Source: Apostichopus japonicus
Taxonomy: Eukaryota; Echinodermata; Holothuroidea; Aspidochirotida; Stichopodidae
DNA length: 64,000 bases
Reading direction: 5' to 3'
NCBI RefSeq assembly: GCF_037975245.1
Contig: NC_092567.1
Coordinates: 13,284,876-13,348,875, forward strand
Shown: piece by piece, positions 55,501 through 63,960 of the stretch
Numbering within the stretch: position 1 is the first letter of the stretch
Layout: each line of letters begins with the position of its first letter
Program-made: the position numbers and the translations under genes
Notes under the pieces: model-generated
Told to the model about the DNA's origin: nothing
Databases searched by the model: none
Seen by the model: the letters and a program-made list of their open reading frames with translations, nothing else

Positions 55501-56920
55501 CTTCCTCATGTATTTGAATCAAGGATGATTCCTTTTGGCTTTCTGGTTTACATATTACTTTATTAAATCTTTAGGATCCTGGATCCAATACATCCTGTTC
55601 CACTGTCTCCGATGATGAAGAAATGTCACCTGAAGTGAGTCAAATTTTCTTTTTAAAGCTTCTGGCATATCCCAGGCCCCCTCAGAAGCCACTGTAAGCG
55701 CTTCTGATTGTAGTAATTGCATTATTTTTTTAATTTTCCAATGATATTTGGATGGATGGGGGTAATTGAAAGTTGCAAAAAAATTAATACAGATTCAATT
55801 AGGCTGTGTTTGTTGTTCATTTACTATGATCGTCAGTTGAGAGCCATGTTTGTTTAGCAACACATGGTTCCTGCAGTCCAGAACAGTCATAGAATTTTGT
55901 GAAAACTGAACTTATTCAGGCCTGTAACATCTGTTTTTTAGCAGAAATCAATTTTTGTCTCATACAAGCTGATGTATCAGTATTTTTTCTCCAGTTTTGA
56001 TTTAGGGCATGTTTACTTCAATCGCAAAGCTTTGTGGTAGCATACTTTCACGTTGATCACTGGGAAAAATATCAGCCTGGTGTATTTTGTCACAATGTTG
56101 TTGTACGAGCACCAGTTCTTACACCCCACTATAGCCTTCATTATTGGAAAGTATGAATACTCATGTGATAAAACATGGGATATTATTAAATACAATTACC
56201 ATACTGTATTAGCTTTACTTACTGATTACTCTCATTTTTAGCTGAAACTAGTATGAGCTTATTTTATACCAGGACACAAAACTTTGGAAAAGTCATGGAA
56301 TAGGTACAGGAACCCTGCAACATTGTAATGCCCTCCCTTAAAAAATATCCACATTTATTGCAAATTTTCTTTCTCTTTCCCTGCAGCTGACAACGATAGA
56401 GCTGGTGAAGGGTTCCAGTTGCCGGATTACAAGAGAGCAACTAGACCAGGTCATCATGACAACTGTTGGGAGGAAACCGGAAGTTATGGTGAGAAGACTT
56501 CTTGAGACGGTTTTCTCAAGAAAGGAGCTTCTTGAAGGATGTGCCTTTGGTAGGCAGCAAAAGAATGCTAAAACCAAATCTGGGTTAAAGAGCATCCCCT
56601 TGAATAAAGAGAAGTTGGCTGCTATCAGAAGTATTTAATACTTTCCTTTCGACTTTCATAGTGATGTAAAATATTGGAGCTGCATACTATGTATTTATTT
56701 TTTGGGAATGCTTGGTACAGAATAACAATTGTTGAAAATGATATCAATTAACTTTAATTGTGCTAATTCTTACTGTGTATTTTGCATTTTTGTTTTACTT
56801 GCAGAATTTGTCTTGCGCAGGATCCGCAAGAGCGGTAAAGAGTCCATCAGCCAATCACAGTTCCGTCGGGTGGTTAACTGCAAGTGTGCAGAATTGAGAG
56901 CAAAACATACCACCAAATGA
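49294..56920 (+). CDS. BEN domain protein, multi-exon gene (5' end missing)
   Basis: Joining 49294-49524, 51098-51199, 51570-51644, 52209-52229, 53395-54021, 54478-54542, 54696-54767, 55030-55113, 55575-55634, 56387-56630 and 56805-56920 gives one open frame of about 565 codons to the TGA at 56918. Every junction is GT-AG and phase-consistent. In order, the product has a small domain rich in beta-forming residues, an acidic segment, a Pro/Gln-rich linker with 27-residue repeats, a coiled coil, two acidic Ser/Thr mini-repeats and a C-terminal BEN domain. BEN domains bind DNA or partners in chromatin and transcription factors (BEND, NACC and insensitive families); a nuclear regulator is therefore the expected role. 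No initiator Met is seen, so at least one upstream exon is missing from the model. Confidence 0.88.
49686..49902 (+). repeat. Direct repeat left of a LINE fragment (about 215 bp)
   Basis: AGCCAAAAACACTTGTTGGG through GTAGGCTAGTCCTTTGGACA to ATTATGATTTAAT-CAGT matches 50523-50733 at well over 90 percent by eye. The LINE 3' end at 49918-50522 lies between the two copies. Both are within intron 1 of the BEN gene. Confidence 0.9.
49918..50522 (+). pseudogene. LINE reverse transcriptase C-terminal fragment
   Basis: The frames read PSHAPLYIDNNVIDVV, a stop, DFKYLELTFSSWLTWNTHVN and then ASKAKQRLYCIRRLAGFGLD with LVYCGPVWLSS, the usual region after the RT palm in non-LTR elements. It is followed in other frames by DHPLFDFYMKPRRFYTIP and FRRSF. 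The 3' tail is AATAAATTTTACTTTACTTT. It is 5'-truncated and broken by stops and frameshifts. Confidence 0.82.
50523..50733 (+). repeat. Direct repeat right of a LINE fragment
   Basis: Second copy of 49686-49902; see that entry. It differs by short indels (GGTATAAACAG against GGTGTAGGCTAAACAG). Confidence 0.9.
51098..51199 (+). CDS. BEN gene exon 2 of model
   Basis: The acceptor is TTTTACTATAG and the donor GTACTG, phase 1 on both sides. It encodes DDFKSVKCSRDEVALNLAVV followed by an acidic run SEEIEQGQEEYSEE. Confidence 0.8.
51570..51644 (+). CDS. BEN gene exon 3 of model
   Basis: The acceptor is CATATGTTGCAG, with a second in-frame acceptor (CCACAG) six bases on. The donor is GTAATA. Phase 1 on both sides. 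It encodes a short polar segment that ends with a basic KVVCRKKNNT, possibly part of a nuclear signal. Confidence 0.7.
52209..52229 (+). CDS. BEN gene exon 4 of model, 21-base micro-exon
   Basis: The acceptor is TAAATTTTCAG and the donor GTGAAA, phase 1 on both sides. It encodes APKKRIG, a basic nuclear-signal-like peptide. Skipping it keeps the frame. Longer use runs into TGA, so if it is real it must be this short. Confidence 0.45.
52440..52815 (+). mobile_element. LINE 3'-end fragment
   Basis: LRNAATTPRFRIELYRNSFV then YRASMFIQHG near 52575-52665 fits the last coding block of many non-LTR elements (N-x-R-x-A ... S-F-x-Y-R). Next come an AT-rich 3' UTR and a short AATTGAATTGAAT-type tail near 52788. 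It lies in a BEN gene intron. Confidence 0.55.
52964..53031 (+). CDS. BEN gene alternative exon
   Basis: A strong acceptor (TTTTTCAG at 52958, or CAG at 52963) and a strong donor GTGAGT at 53032 bound it. From the first acceptor in the incoming phase the peptide is EQIMARAAAQRAVFRKMMMD, ending in a TGA. From the second it is open (DNGKGCCPKGSVSQNDDGQ) but leaves in phase 0, which fits only a second acceptor of the next exon at 53412. It may be an alternative or poison exon. Confidence 0.45.
53395..54021 (+). CDS. BEN gene exon 5 of model: Pro/Gln linker and coiled coil
   Basis: The acceptor is TATATTCAAAG. An alternative in-frame start is 53412. Residues 1-145 are rich in Pro, Gln and Ser, and a 27-residue unit (PAPGPSTPEPATPLASQHSV and on) repeats with an 81-base period at about 53549, 53630 and 53711. 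The end, LAQENVMLKQRLHEQEKHIK then FLESKVNSLETVI, is a leucine-heptad coiled coil. The donor taken is the GTTAAG at 54022 in phase 1; using the stronger GTAAGT at 54032 would leave a TAA in frame. Confidence 0.85.
54478..54542 (+). CDS. BEN gene exon 6 of model
   Basis: The acceptor is TATCTGTAG and the donor GTGAAT. It enters in phase 1 and leaves in phase 0. It encodes VSIQDVGLLKRLAGVLEANV, a second helical segment after the coiled coil. Confidence 0.82.
54696..54767 (+). CDS. BEN gene exon 7 of model
   Basis: The acceptor is CATATTTACAG and the donor GTAAGT, 72 bases, phase 0. It encodes KSSQEQQSTRYHDSTNDVLQ then LEYC, a polar linker. Confidence 0.82.
55030..55113 (+). CDS. BEN gene exon 8 of model, acidic mini-repeat 1
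   Basis: The acceptor is TTTATATAG and the donor GTGAGT, 84 bases, phase 0. It starts DPGHSSMDIERNTSCSTVSS and ends acidic (FDEGMLFE). Together with the next exon it forms a duplicated exon pair. Confidence 0.85.
55200..55470 (+). repeat. Distant family C-like repeat in BEN intron
   Basis: Two diverged units with GTTGAAACTTGGT-TGTGTGT, TGTACAGGGACCCTG / AGTACAGGAACCCTA and GGTCAACAGAGGTCAAA. The layout matches family C, but identity is low. Confidence 0.55.
55575..55634 (+). CDS. BEN gene exon 9 of model, acidic mini-repeat 2
   Basis: The acceptor is AAATCTTTAG and the donor GTGAGT, 60 bases, phase 0. It encodes DPGSNTSCSTVSDDEEMSPE, homologous to exon 8 (DPG, NTSCSTVS and an acidic end). 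The shared S-T-V-S-D-D-E stretch would suit casein-kinase-2 phosphorylation (inference). Confidence 0.85.
56387..56630 (+). CDS. BEN gene exon 10 of model: BEN domain, first part
   Basis: The acceptor is TTCCCTGCAG and the donor GTATTT after AGAA, phase 0 to phase 1. It encodes most of the BEN domain: ELVKGSSCRITREQLDQVI, RKPEVMVRRLLETVFSRKEL and LEGCAFGRQQKNAKTKSGLK, then the LNKEKLAAI helix. The P-x-x-M/L-x-x-x-LL and F-s-r-x-E-L pattern with a K/G-rich loop is typical of the family. Confidence 0.93.
56805..56920 (+). CDS. BEN gene last exon: end of BEN domain and stop
   Basis: The acceptor is TTTACTTGCAG, phase 1 in. It encodes FVLRRIRKSGKESISQSQFR then RVVNCKCAELRAKH, the closing helices of the BEN domain, and a TGA at 56918-56920. 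The intron position inside the domain, before the last two helices, keeps both halves in phase. Confidence 0.93.
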
Positions 56921-56971
56921 ATCTTTCTATACGTCCATAAACCTAAAACATTACTACGTCCATTTTATCTA

Positions 56972-56985
56972 AATAAAGAAATAAA
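56972..56985 (+). terminator. Polyadenylation signals of the BEN gene
   Basis: AATAAA occurs at 56972-56977 and again at 56980-56985, 52-65 bases after the stop. The 3' UTR would be short, ending before the 61-bp array at 57024. Confidence 0.8.
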
Positions 56986-57023
56986 GATGCCTGTTATTTA
57001 ATGATACTCTTTTTTTCTTTCTT

Positions 57024-57870
57024 GTGCAGTGTTAACAATTCCATACGGTTTGTGCTAGCTGGGTATAATGTGTGTAGTGTGTTTGTGCAGTGTTAACAAT
57101 TCCATACGGTTTGTGCTAGCTGGGTATAATGTGTGTAGTGTGTTTGTGCAGTGTGAACAATTCCATGCGGTTTGTGCTAGCTGGGTATAATGTGTGGAGT
57201 GTGTTTGTGCAGTGTTAACAATTCCATGCGGTTTGTGCTAGCTGGGTATAATGTGTGTAGTGTGTTTGTGCAGTGTTAACAATTCCATACGGTTTGTGCT
57301 AGCTGGGTATAATGTGTGTAGTGTGTTTGTGCAGTGTGAACAATTCCATGCGGTTTGTGCTAGCTGGGTATAATGTGTGTAGTGTGTTTGTGCAGTGTTA
57401 ACAATTCCATGCGGTTTGTGCTAGCTGGGTATAATGTGTGGAGTGTGTTTGTGCAGTGTTAACAATTCCATACGGTTTGTGCTAGCTGGGTATAATGTGT
57501 GGAGTGTGTTTGTGCAGTGTTAACAATTCCATGCGGTTTGTGCTAGCTGGGTATAATGTGTGTAGTGTGTTTGTGCAGTGTTAACAATTCCATGCGGTTT
57601 GTGCTAGCTGGGTATAATGTGTGGAGTGTGTTTGTGCAGTGTTAACAATTCCATACGGTTTGTGCTAGCTGGGTATAATGTGTGGAGTGTGTTTGTGCAG
57701 TGTTAACAATTCCATACGGTTTGTGCTAGCTGGGTATAATGTGTGTAGTGTGTTTGTGCAGTGTTAACAATTCCATGCGGTTTGTGCTAGCTGGGCATTA
57801 TGTGTGGAGTGTGTTTGTGCAGTGTTAACAATTCCATACGGTTTGTGCTAGCTGGGTATGTGTGGAGTAA
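57024..57870 (+). repeat. 61-bp tandem array, 14 units
   Basis: GTGCAGTGTTAACAATTCCA starts at 57024, 57085, 57146 and every 61 bases to 57817. Units differ mainly at three sites (GTTAAC/GTGAAC, CATACGG/CATGCGG, GTGTGTAG/GTGTGGAG), and neighbouring units share variants, indicating recent amplification. It begins 39 bases after the BEN gene polyadenylation signal. Confidence 0.97.
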
Positions 57871-58384
57871 AGTCTATCAGCAGTTGTCTGATGTTCATCT
57901 GGAAAAAACAGACCAGGATGGTGTGGTAGTCTGAAAAGATTCCAAAACAATTAGGCCTGACTTTATAGGATGATGTAGTGGTCTGAAATATAGATCTGGA
58001 AAAAACAGACGGATGATATACGTAGTAGTCTGAAATTCATCTGAAAAGGTTCCAAAACAGGCCTAACCATACTTTGGTCTGACTATAGATCTGGAAAAAC
58101 AGACAAGGTTGATGTAGTAGTCTGAAATTCATCTGAAAAGGTTCCAAAACAGGCTTAACTATTATTTAGTCTGTTTTGATGTCTGAAATTTTCCAGACTA
58201 ATTGCAGATCTTTGTAGTCTGAAACTAGTCTGAAAAGGTTCCAATACCGGCCTAACTTGATTTGAAACTGTAGTTTTCAGATTAATTTGATCTGGAATTC
58301 ATCTGAATTAAGTCTGTATTATAGCAGCGTACAAGGTTTCAGACAATTTACAGCTGATAGTTTCAGACCAAAATTTCCAGTAGG
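57871..58384 (+). repeat. Degenerate CTGAAA-rich tandem repeat
   Basis: GTCTGAAATTCATCTGAAAA and GGTTCCAAAACAGGCCTAAC recur at irregular spacing, with TCTGGAAAAA-CAGAC between them. It looks like an older array of units of about 60-100 bp. Confidence 0.75.
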
Positions 58385-59345
58385 GAAGAAATGATGGAAA
58401 ACGAAACACTCAGTGTGCTGTACCAAGTGTTTGAATCAATGTGTCTTGGTAAGTGAAACCAAAGATAATCTCTTTTTATCTTTGGTGAAACACTCAGCAT
58501 TTGCTCATTATAAGGTATACAGGAGGTAAGCCTATAGGAGGCCAGGCCCTAAGTAAAGATGGTACACGAAACACTCAGTGTGCTGTACCAAGTGTTTGAA
58601 TCACTGTGTCTATGATGTGGTAAGTGAAACACCCTGGATGGAATTCCAAGTGTTTTAATCAGTGTCTTGGTAAGTGAAACCAAAGATAATCTCTTTTTAT
58701 CTTTGGTGAAACACTCAGCATTTGCTCATTATAAGGTATACAGGAGGTTGGCCTATAGGAGGCCAGGCCCTAGGTAAAGATGGTACACGAAACACTCAGT
58801 GTGCTGTACCAAGTGTTTGAATCACTGTGTCTGTGATGTGGTAAGTGAAACACCCTGCATGGAATTCCAAGTGTTTGAATCACTGTGTCCTTGTAAGTGA
58901 AACCAAAGATAATCTCTTTTTATCTTTGGTGAAACACTCAGCATTTGCTCATTATAAGGTATACAGGAGGTTGGCCTATAGGTGGCCAGGCCCTAGGTAA
59001 AGATGGTACACGAAACACTCAGTGTGCTGTACCAAGTGTTTGAATCACTGTGTCTGTGATGTGGTAAGTGAAACACCCTGCATGGAATTCCAAGTGTTTT
59101 AATCACTGTGTCTTGGTAAGTGAAACCAAAGATAATCTCTTTTTATCTTTGGTGAAACACTCAGCATTTGCTCATTATAAGGTATACAGGAGGTTGGCCT
59201 ATAGGTGGCCAGGCCCTAGGTAAAGATGGTACACGAAACACTCAGTGTGCTGTACCAAGTGTTTGAATCACTGTGTCTGTGATGTGGTAAGTGAAACACC
59301 CTGCATGGAATTCCAAGTGTTTGAATCACTGTGTCCTTGTAAGTG
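58385..59345 (+). repeat. 222-bp tandem array with an internal hairpin
   Basis: GGTACACGAAACACTCAGTG lies at 58561, 58782, 59005 and 59228, with periods of 221-223. Each complete unit contains CCAAAGATAA-TCTCTTT-TTATCTTTGG, a perfect 10-bp stem with a 7-base loop, and two CCAAGTGTTT-AATCA-TGTGTC copies. Confidence 0.95.
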
Positions 59346-59663
59346 AAAACCTCAAAAGGCAATACCAAGTTTTGTTGTCGAAACACTTTTAATCTAGCCT
59401 CAACTAGCTGTGTTGTCAAAACACCTTGAAACTAACCTCAGTGAAACCCTCAGAATGCAATACCAAGTTTTGTTGTCGAAACACCTTGAATCTAGCCTCA
59501 ACTAGCTGTGTTGTTGAAACACCTTGAAACTAACCTCAGTGAAACCCTCAGAATGCAATACCAAGTTTTGTTGTCGAAACACCTTGAATCTAGCCTCAAC
59601 TAGCTGTGTTGTCGAAACACCTTGAAACTAACCTCAGTGAAACCCTCAGAATGCAATACCAAG
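59346..59663 (+). repeat. 98-bp tandem array, about three units
   Basis: GTGAAACCCTCAGAATGCAA starts at 59441, 59539 and 59637, exactly 98 bases apart. The units share GAAACAC motifs with the 222-bp array before it. Confidence 0.93.
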
Positions 59664-60442
59664 TCATCATTCATTCGCCTCCCATGCTCCATTCATCTCC
59701 CATTCTTATTTCCTCAAAGTGCCCCATTAATCTACCATACCCACTTCATCTAACACACCATTCACATACCTCCATTCTTTCACCCACTAACCCCACCCAC
59801 CTTTTGCCATCGGCTGGTCTTCCAAATATACTTCTAACCATTTAGTCAGTCCAACCTTAATAACAATTTTTACTCACTCTATTGCACTTCAACACACCCA
59901 GCCTTTACTTTAGTTTGACATAAGTTTCTAAAAGAAACATGCTAAACTTTTTTCCCCCATAGACACCAAATAGGGCTTACCTATTAACCAAATCAAATGT
60001 TATTAAAGTCTATTATATTTCCACTCTATTCTATTGACACTATTGTTTTTCTTTACTTCTTTTCCAGACGCTTTGTGGAGGTTGATCTGACAGATTTACA
60101 TACAGAAGGACGGCTAACGTGTGAACATAGAGAGAGACAAATGGACCAACAGACAAATAAACAGATAAACAGTAACAATGTTATGTCCCCTCTTCACCAA
60201 CTTTGTCGGCAAATAGATAATAAGTGCTTTGCATAAGGACATAATACAGATGCATTGACCAGGAATCAAACTAGGAACTTTTGCTGTGTGGCTTTGCTAA
60301 AAACTTTTAAAAAGAAGATTACTAATAACTTTGTGTAGGGTTGAGTTAACTTACTTTCCTTGCTCCAATGCAACCATGCCTGTTCCCTGTGAAAGGCACA
60401 TAAAAACTTCTGTGTACCAGGAAACACTGCATACAGTGCTTT

Positions 60443-60838
60443 TTATTCTTGTTCGGAATAGTCAAGCATGAAGAACTTGGGGTTCCATTCAAGGTTCCAT
60501 GTTTTGATGATGTCAAGGGCCTCTGTTATCGCAACAGTTGTTTCATCCTCTGTGATGAATTCAGCCACAGGACTATAACCAACATTGGTCCTCACAACTA
60601 CCAAGAGAAGGGCCATAACATATTTTGTGGTCTTGTTGCTGGCTGGTCTGATGGATGAACAGGAAGGTAGTGCTTTCTCCGGTGTCGTAGCTGTCATCAT
60701 CCCTATCATCTGTTTCTTGGACAAAGCCTTATGTTTTGGGCTTTCTATGGATCTGCACATCTGAGATAGCTGTTTTGGCTTGTCTGAGTCCGGTGAAGAA
60801 AAAACAATCTCGGTTGTCTCCACTTTGCCAACTTTCAC
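60443..60838 (-). pseudogene. MULE-type transposase (ZSWIM-like) fragment
   Basis: The 131-codon minus frame ends with VVVRTNVGYSPVAEFITEDE, TTVAITEALDIIKTWN and LEWNPKFFMLDYSEQE. This matches in style the DDE-fold segment of MULE transposases and related SWIM-domain proteins (V-T-x-x-G-x-x-V-A-x-F, W-x-P-x-x-F-M-x-D), in which the Asp of MLDYSE would be catalytic. The frame ends in TAA right there, and its 5' side meets family C repeat at about 60842, so both sides are cut. The N-terminal 75 residues are polar and not recognised. Confidence 0.6.
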
Positions 60839-60841
60839 TTT

Positions 60842-61400
60842 AGTTGGTCAAATTGTGCAAACCTTGTAACACGATATCTCAATATTGGAAGCTTGGACAG
60901 ATCTCATACTCGGTTGAAGGTGTATAACATTGAGTAAAAGAAGCCTATTGATATGGTGGAGGTCAAATGTCATTTGGGGGAAGCAGGTAAAATTGTGAAA
61001 GTCTTGTAAACATGATATTGCAAGGAGGAAACCTTGGACAGATTTCATATTTGGTTTGGTCAAAGGTCATTTGAAGTCAACAAACACCAAACATTTACTT
61101 CACTCCCCTCTTACCTGTCTGTATACTAACCTACCTTCCTTAACATAATATTGCAAGAAAAGCTTGGACATATCGCATATTTGGTATGTAATTTAACACA
61201 TTGAGTACAAAAAGCCTATGGTTGTGGGCGGAGGTCAATGGTCGTTTGAGTTCACCAGGGGTCAAATTGTCAAATTTTACAGAAGATTTCAACAAGGACA
61301 GGTGTCATATTTAGTATGTTATGTGTCTAACATTTAGTACAAGAAGTCTGTTGTTGAGGTCAATGGTCATTTCAGGACAGCCTGTGTTATTGTGAATTTA
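60842..61400 (+). repeat. Repeat family C array
   Basis: Units with GTCAAATTGTG-AAACCTTGTA, ACACGATATCTCAA, CTTGGACAGATCTCATA and AGTACAAAAAGCCTATG. DR1-like cores are AGGTCAAATGTCA at about 60960 and TGGTCAAAGGTCA at about 61057. Confidence 0.8.
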
Positions 61401-62800
61401 TTGTTTGTCACATCACACTGCTTTCCACTGTATTACTAATATCAAGTATGTTGTACACCCCCACAATACATTGTGTCAGATTCATAAAGAAAACTGCTCA
61501 TGTTACATCATCAAAACCATGATGCATTTTTGCATTCTGGTTTTCATGTAGGAGCCATGGCTACTATTTTTCCCTTCTGTACAGCACTGGTTATTAATGT
61601 TGTTTACTGGGTGGGATGAACCGGATTGAACCTTATTGTGTAGTTCTTTGGGTCGGACAATTTTTCGATCCAAATCTCCTGGAAAACAAGAACCATGGGT
61701 TGTATATAATGTATTTCATTCTACAAAAATAATGTAAGAAAATATGCCAAGTGAACAGAGAATAACTAATATTTCATATGACCAAGTGCATTTTGATCTC
61801 TGTTAGCATGTACAATTTTTATTTTACAAATGTCACAATGTGATTTGATCCTTTACAACACTTCTACCAGCCTAGATCAGTTTTTTGAATATGTGGCCTG
61901 ATGCTTGTTCATCTGGGCAATATAAACAGAGCCTCGTCTTCCTTCACGATTAGATATTATGCAGCTCTACAAGAGAAAGCATGACATGTTTGTCCATGGA
62001 TGTTGGGTCTGAAGTGGGTACCAGTGAGAAGGAAAGAAGGGAGGTGCCTCTGGCCATTAGAGACAATTGTGGTTTTTTTTAAGACCCTATGGTGAAGCTT
62101 AAGTAAACTTATCATTCATAAGCCCCTATGGTGAAGCTTTAGTAAGCTTATTTCCAAGGTATGGTTTTGAGGCAATCCTGGGAGAGGGAACACAGGGTTA
62201 CCTCCCCCCACCATCCCCTTTGGGAAATTTGTATTTCTAGTTGTGTATTTGAAAATGTTCTCAAGGTCTGGGAAACAGTGGGAGAAGACCTTATAGAGAG
62301 CACCTGTCCCCACCCCCAGATTCCCGTCAGTGGGTTTATTTGTACTTCTTGTGTGCCAGAAAAAAAAACTTCACATGGTAATGTATATTATGATTCTTGC
62401 ATTGTATGTGTAACAAAGAAATATAAAATAAAGAAGATCTGTATGTTAGAAGTTCCTACACTCTTTGTCCTTCCTGAAGCGGGCAATGTTTTTGATCCTT
62501 GGTTTTCCAAGTTTTCTGGACTGAGCTGCTGCCATTTTCTTTAGACCTAACGTACACACTCTGCCAAGGTTTTCTTGCCAATCAAAAGCACCTGGTAATG
62601 AGCTTTAACAACATCTACTCACAGTTTTCTTGTTTAAAAAGGAGGGCACTGTCTTATGTGTTGTTGAAAAATACCAAATGTTGACCAATTGTACATAAAT
62701 GTTGTTACATTCTTGTATCAAGTTAATTGTAAATTAAGAAACCTTTCGTACTGGAATTGCACTTCCAAGTGTATGGTGACCATAGATGAACAAAAAAAGT
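61401..62800. other. Stretch with no supported gene
   Basis: Open frames at 62161-62544 lack recognisable features. A short direct repeat, CCCTATGGTGAAGCTT-AGTAA, lies at about 62085 and 62126. Confidence 0.4.
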
Positions 62801-62805
62801 TATAA

Positions 62806-63084
62806 TCACACATTCACCGACAAAACTCTTGTAATAAATATCAGGATATTCCTTGATTGCTTTGCCAAATTGCCAATCAAAATTTCTATCATGGGAATTA
62901 TAGCAATTATAGCAACTGTCACATCATTACATGCACAAATAGTCAAATTCTTCTTGGAGTGGCTTAATGTTATCTGTTGGTGGACTTGAACCACCTGCTG
63001 AATAAATTCTGCATCACCTGAACAGACTTTTATTATGGCCAAACAAATTACAAGAAGAAATAAGTTTCTTGGATGACAGTTCAC
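62806..63084 (-). CDS. Small hypothetical membrane or secreted protein
   Basis: A 92-codon frame with a good signal-peptide pattern: basic start MNCHPR, hydrophobic core NLFLLVICLAIIKVCSG and a likely cleavage after CSG. It then has a polar part and a second hydrophobic run VAIIAIIPMIEILIG. I see no homologous family, splice evidence or promoter. Chance origin is quite possible in an AT-rich window. Confidence 0.25.
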   Translation of the reverse strand: MNCHPRNLFLLVICLAIIKVCSGDAEFIQQVVQVHQQITLSHSKKNLTICACNDVTVAIIAIIPMIEILIGNLAKQSRNILIFITRVLSVNV

Positions 63085-63589
63085 TGGTACCTTGAATACT
63101 GAAATTAGCTTCTACCAGACCTCTAATCTTTTGGTCTCTAAGCCTAACGTAGTGCCTATCTGAACGTATTTATTGTTATTATTAGTTTAGTTTAGTAAGA
63201 AAAAGAAGAGCCTAAGGGCACAATGGTTCCTTGCTTGTAAGGAATATTTACAAGGGAGCAGCACCGTCCTTAAATCGTTATGTGGTCCATGTACACACAC
63301 ACACAATATTATTTCCAAAAATATCACAAATCAACCGTTGGTTTTTTGAGAACCTGTTGAGGACCAGGTGACTGATATGAGCAAGAGTTGGCTTTTTTTT
63401 ACAGAACTCACAGAATCATCCTAACTGTACTTATTAAGAATTTTAACAAAAGCAAACAAACCTTGATCTCTAATAACTTCACACATTAACGTTGCAGAGG
63501 AGTCAACTTATGGACAATTTAGACAATTTAGATTGGAATATGGTCACGAAAAATTCAATTAATCAACTTGAAAGAAACCAAAACAGGTC

Positions 63590-63960
63590 ACTGGAGGTCA
63601 CCCAAATGCAGGTCGACTATTGGATTACAATAGCATAACTCCCAACCTTGATGGACATTTTGTTCTCAAGTTATTGCAAAAATACTAGTTTGTGACCCCT
63701 AATTGACCTTTTTTGACCTTGGATAACATAACGGTTATTTTGGAAAATGTGCCCCGACTACATTCACAACTTGTCCCAATATAGCAACCATGTCAGACCT
63801 TGTGACTGGAAGTTGTTGCAAATATAAGCATAAGTTGGCAGTTTTTTGCACATAAGCATCCTTGAATGACCTTGGATGACCTGTTGGTTTTTATCAAAAA
63901 TGATCCCCTTGATGATGTGAAATCTGTCCTTAATTTTGTATGTGCTCCAATGTGCACACA
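63590..63960. repeat. Degenerate TGACCT-rich repeat
   Basis: GACCCCTAATTGACCTTTTT followed by TGACCTTGGA near 63698-63722, then TGACCTTGGATGACCTG near 63866 and GGAGGTCACCC near 63593. It is related in style to family C but not clearly the same unit. Confidence 0.45.
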
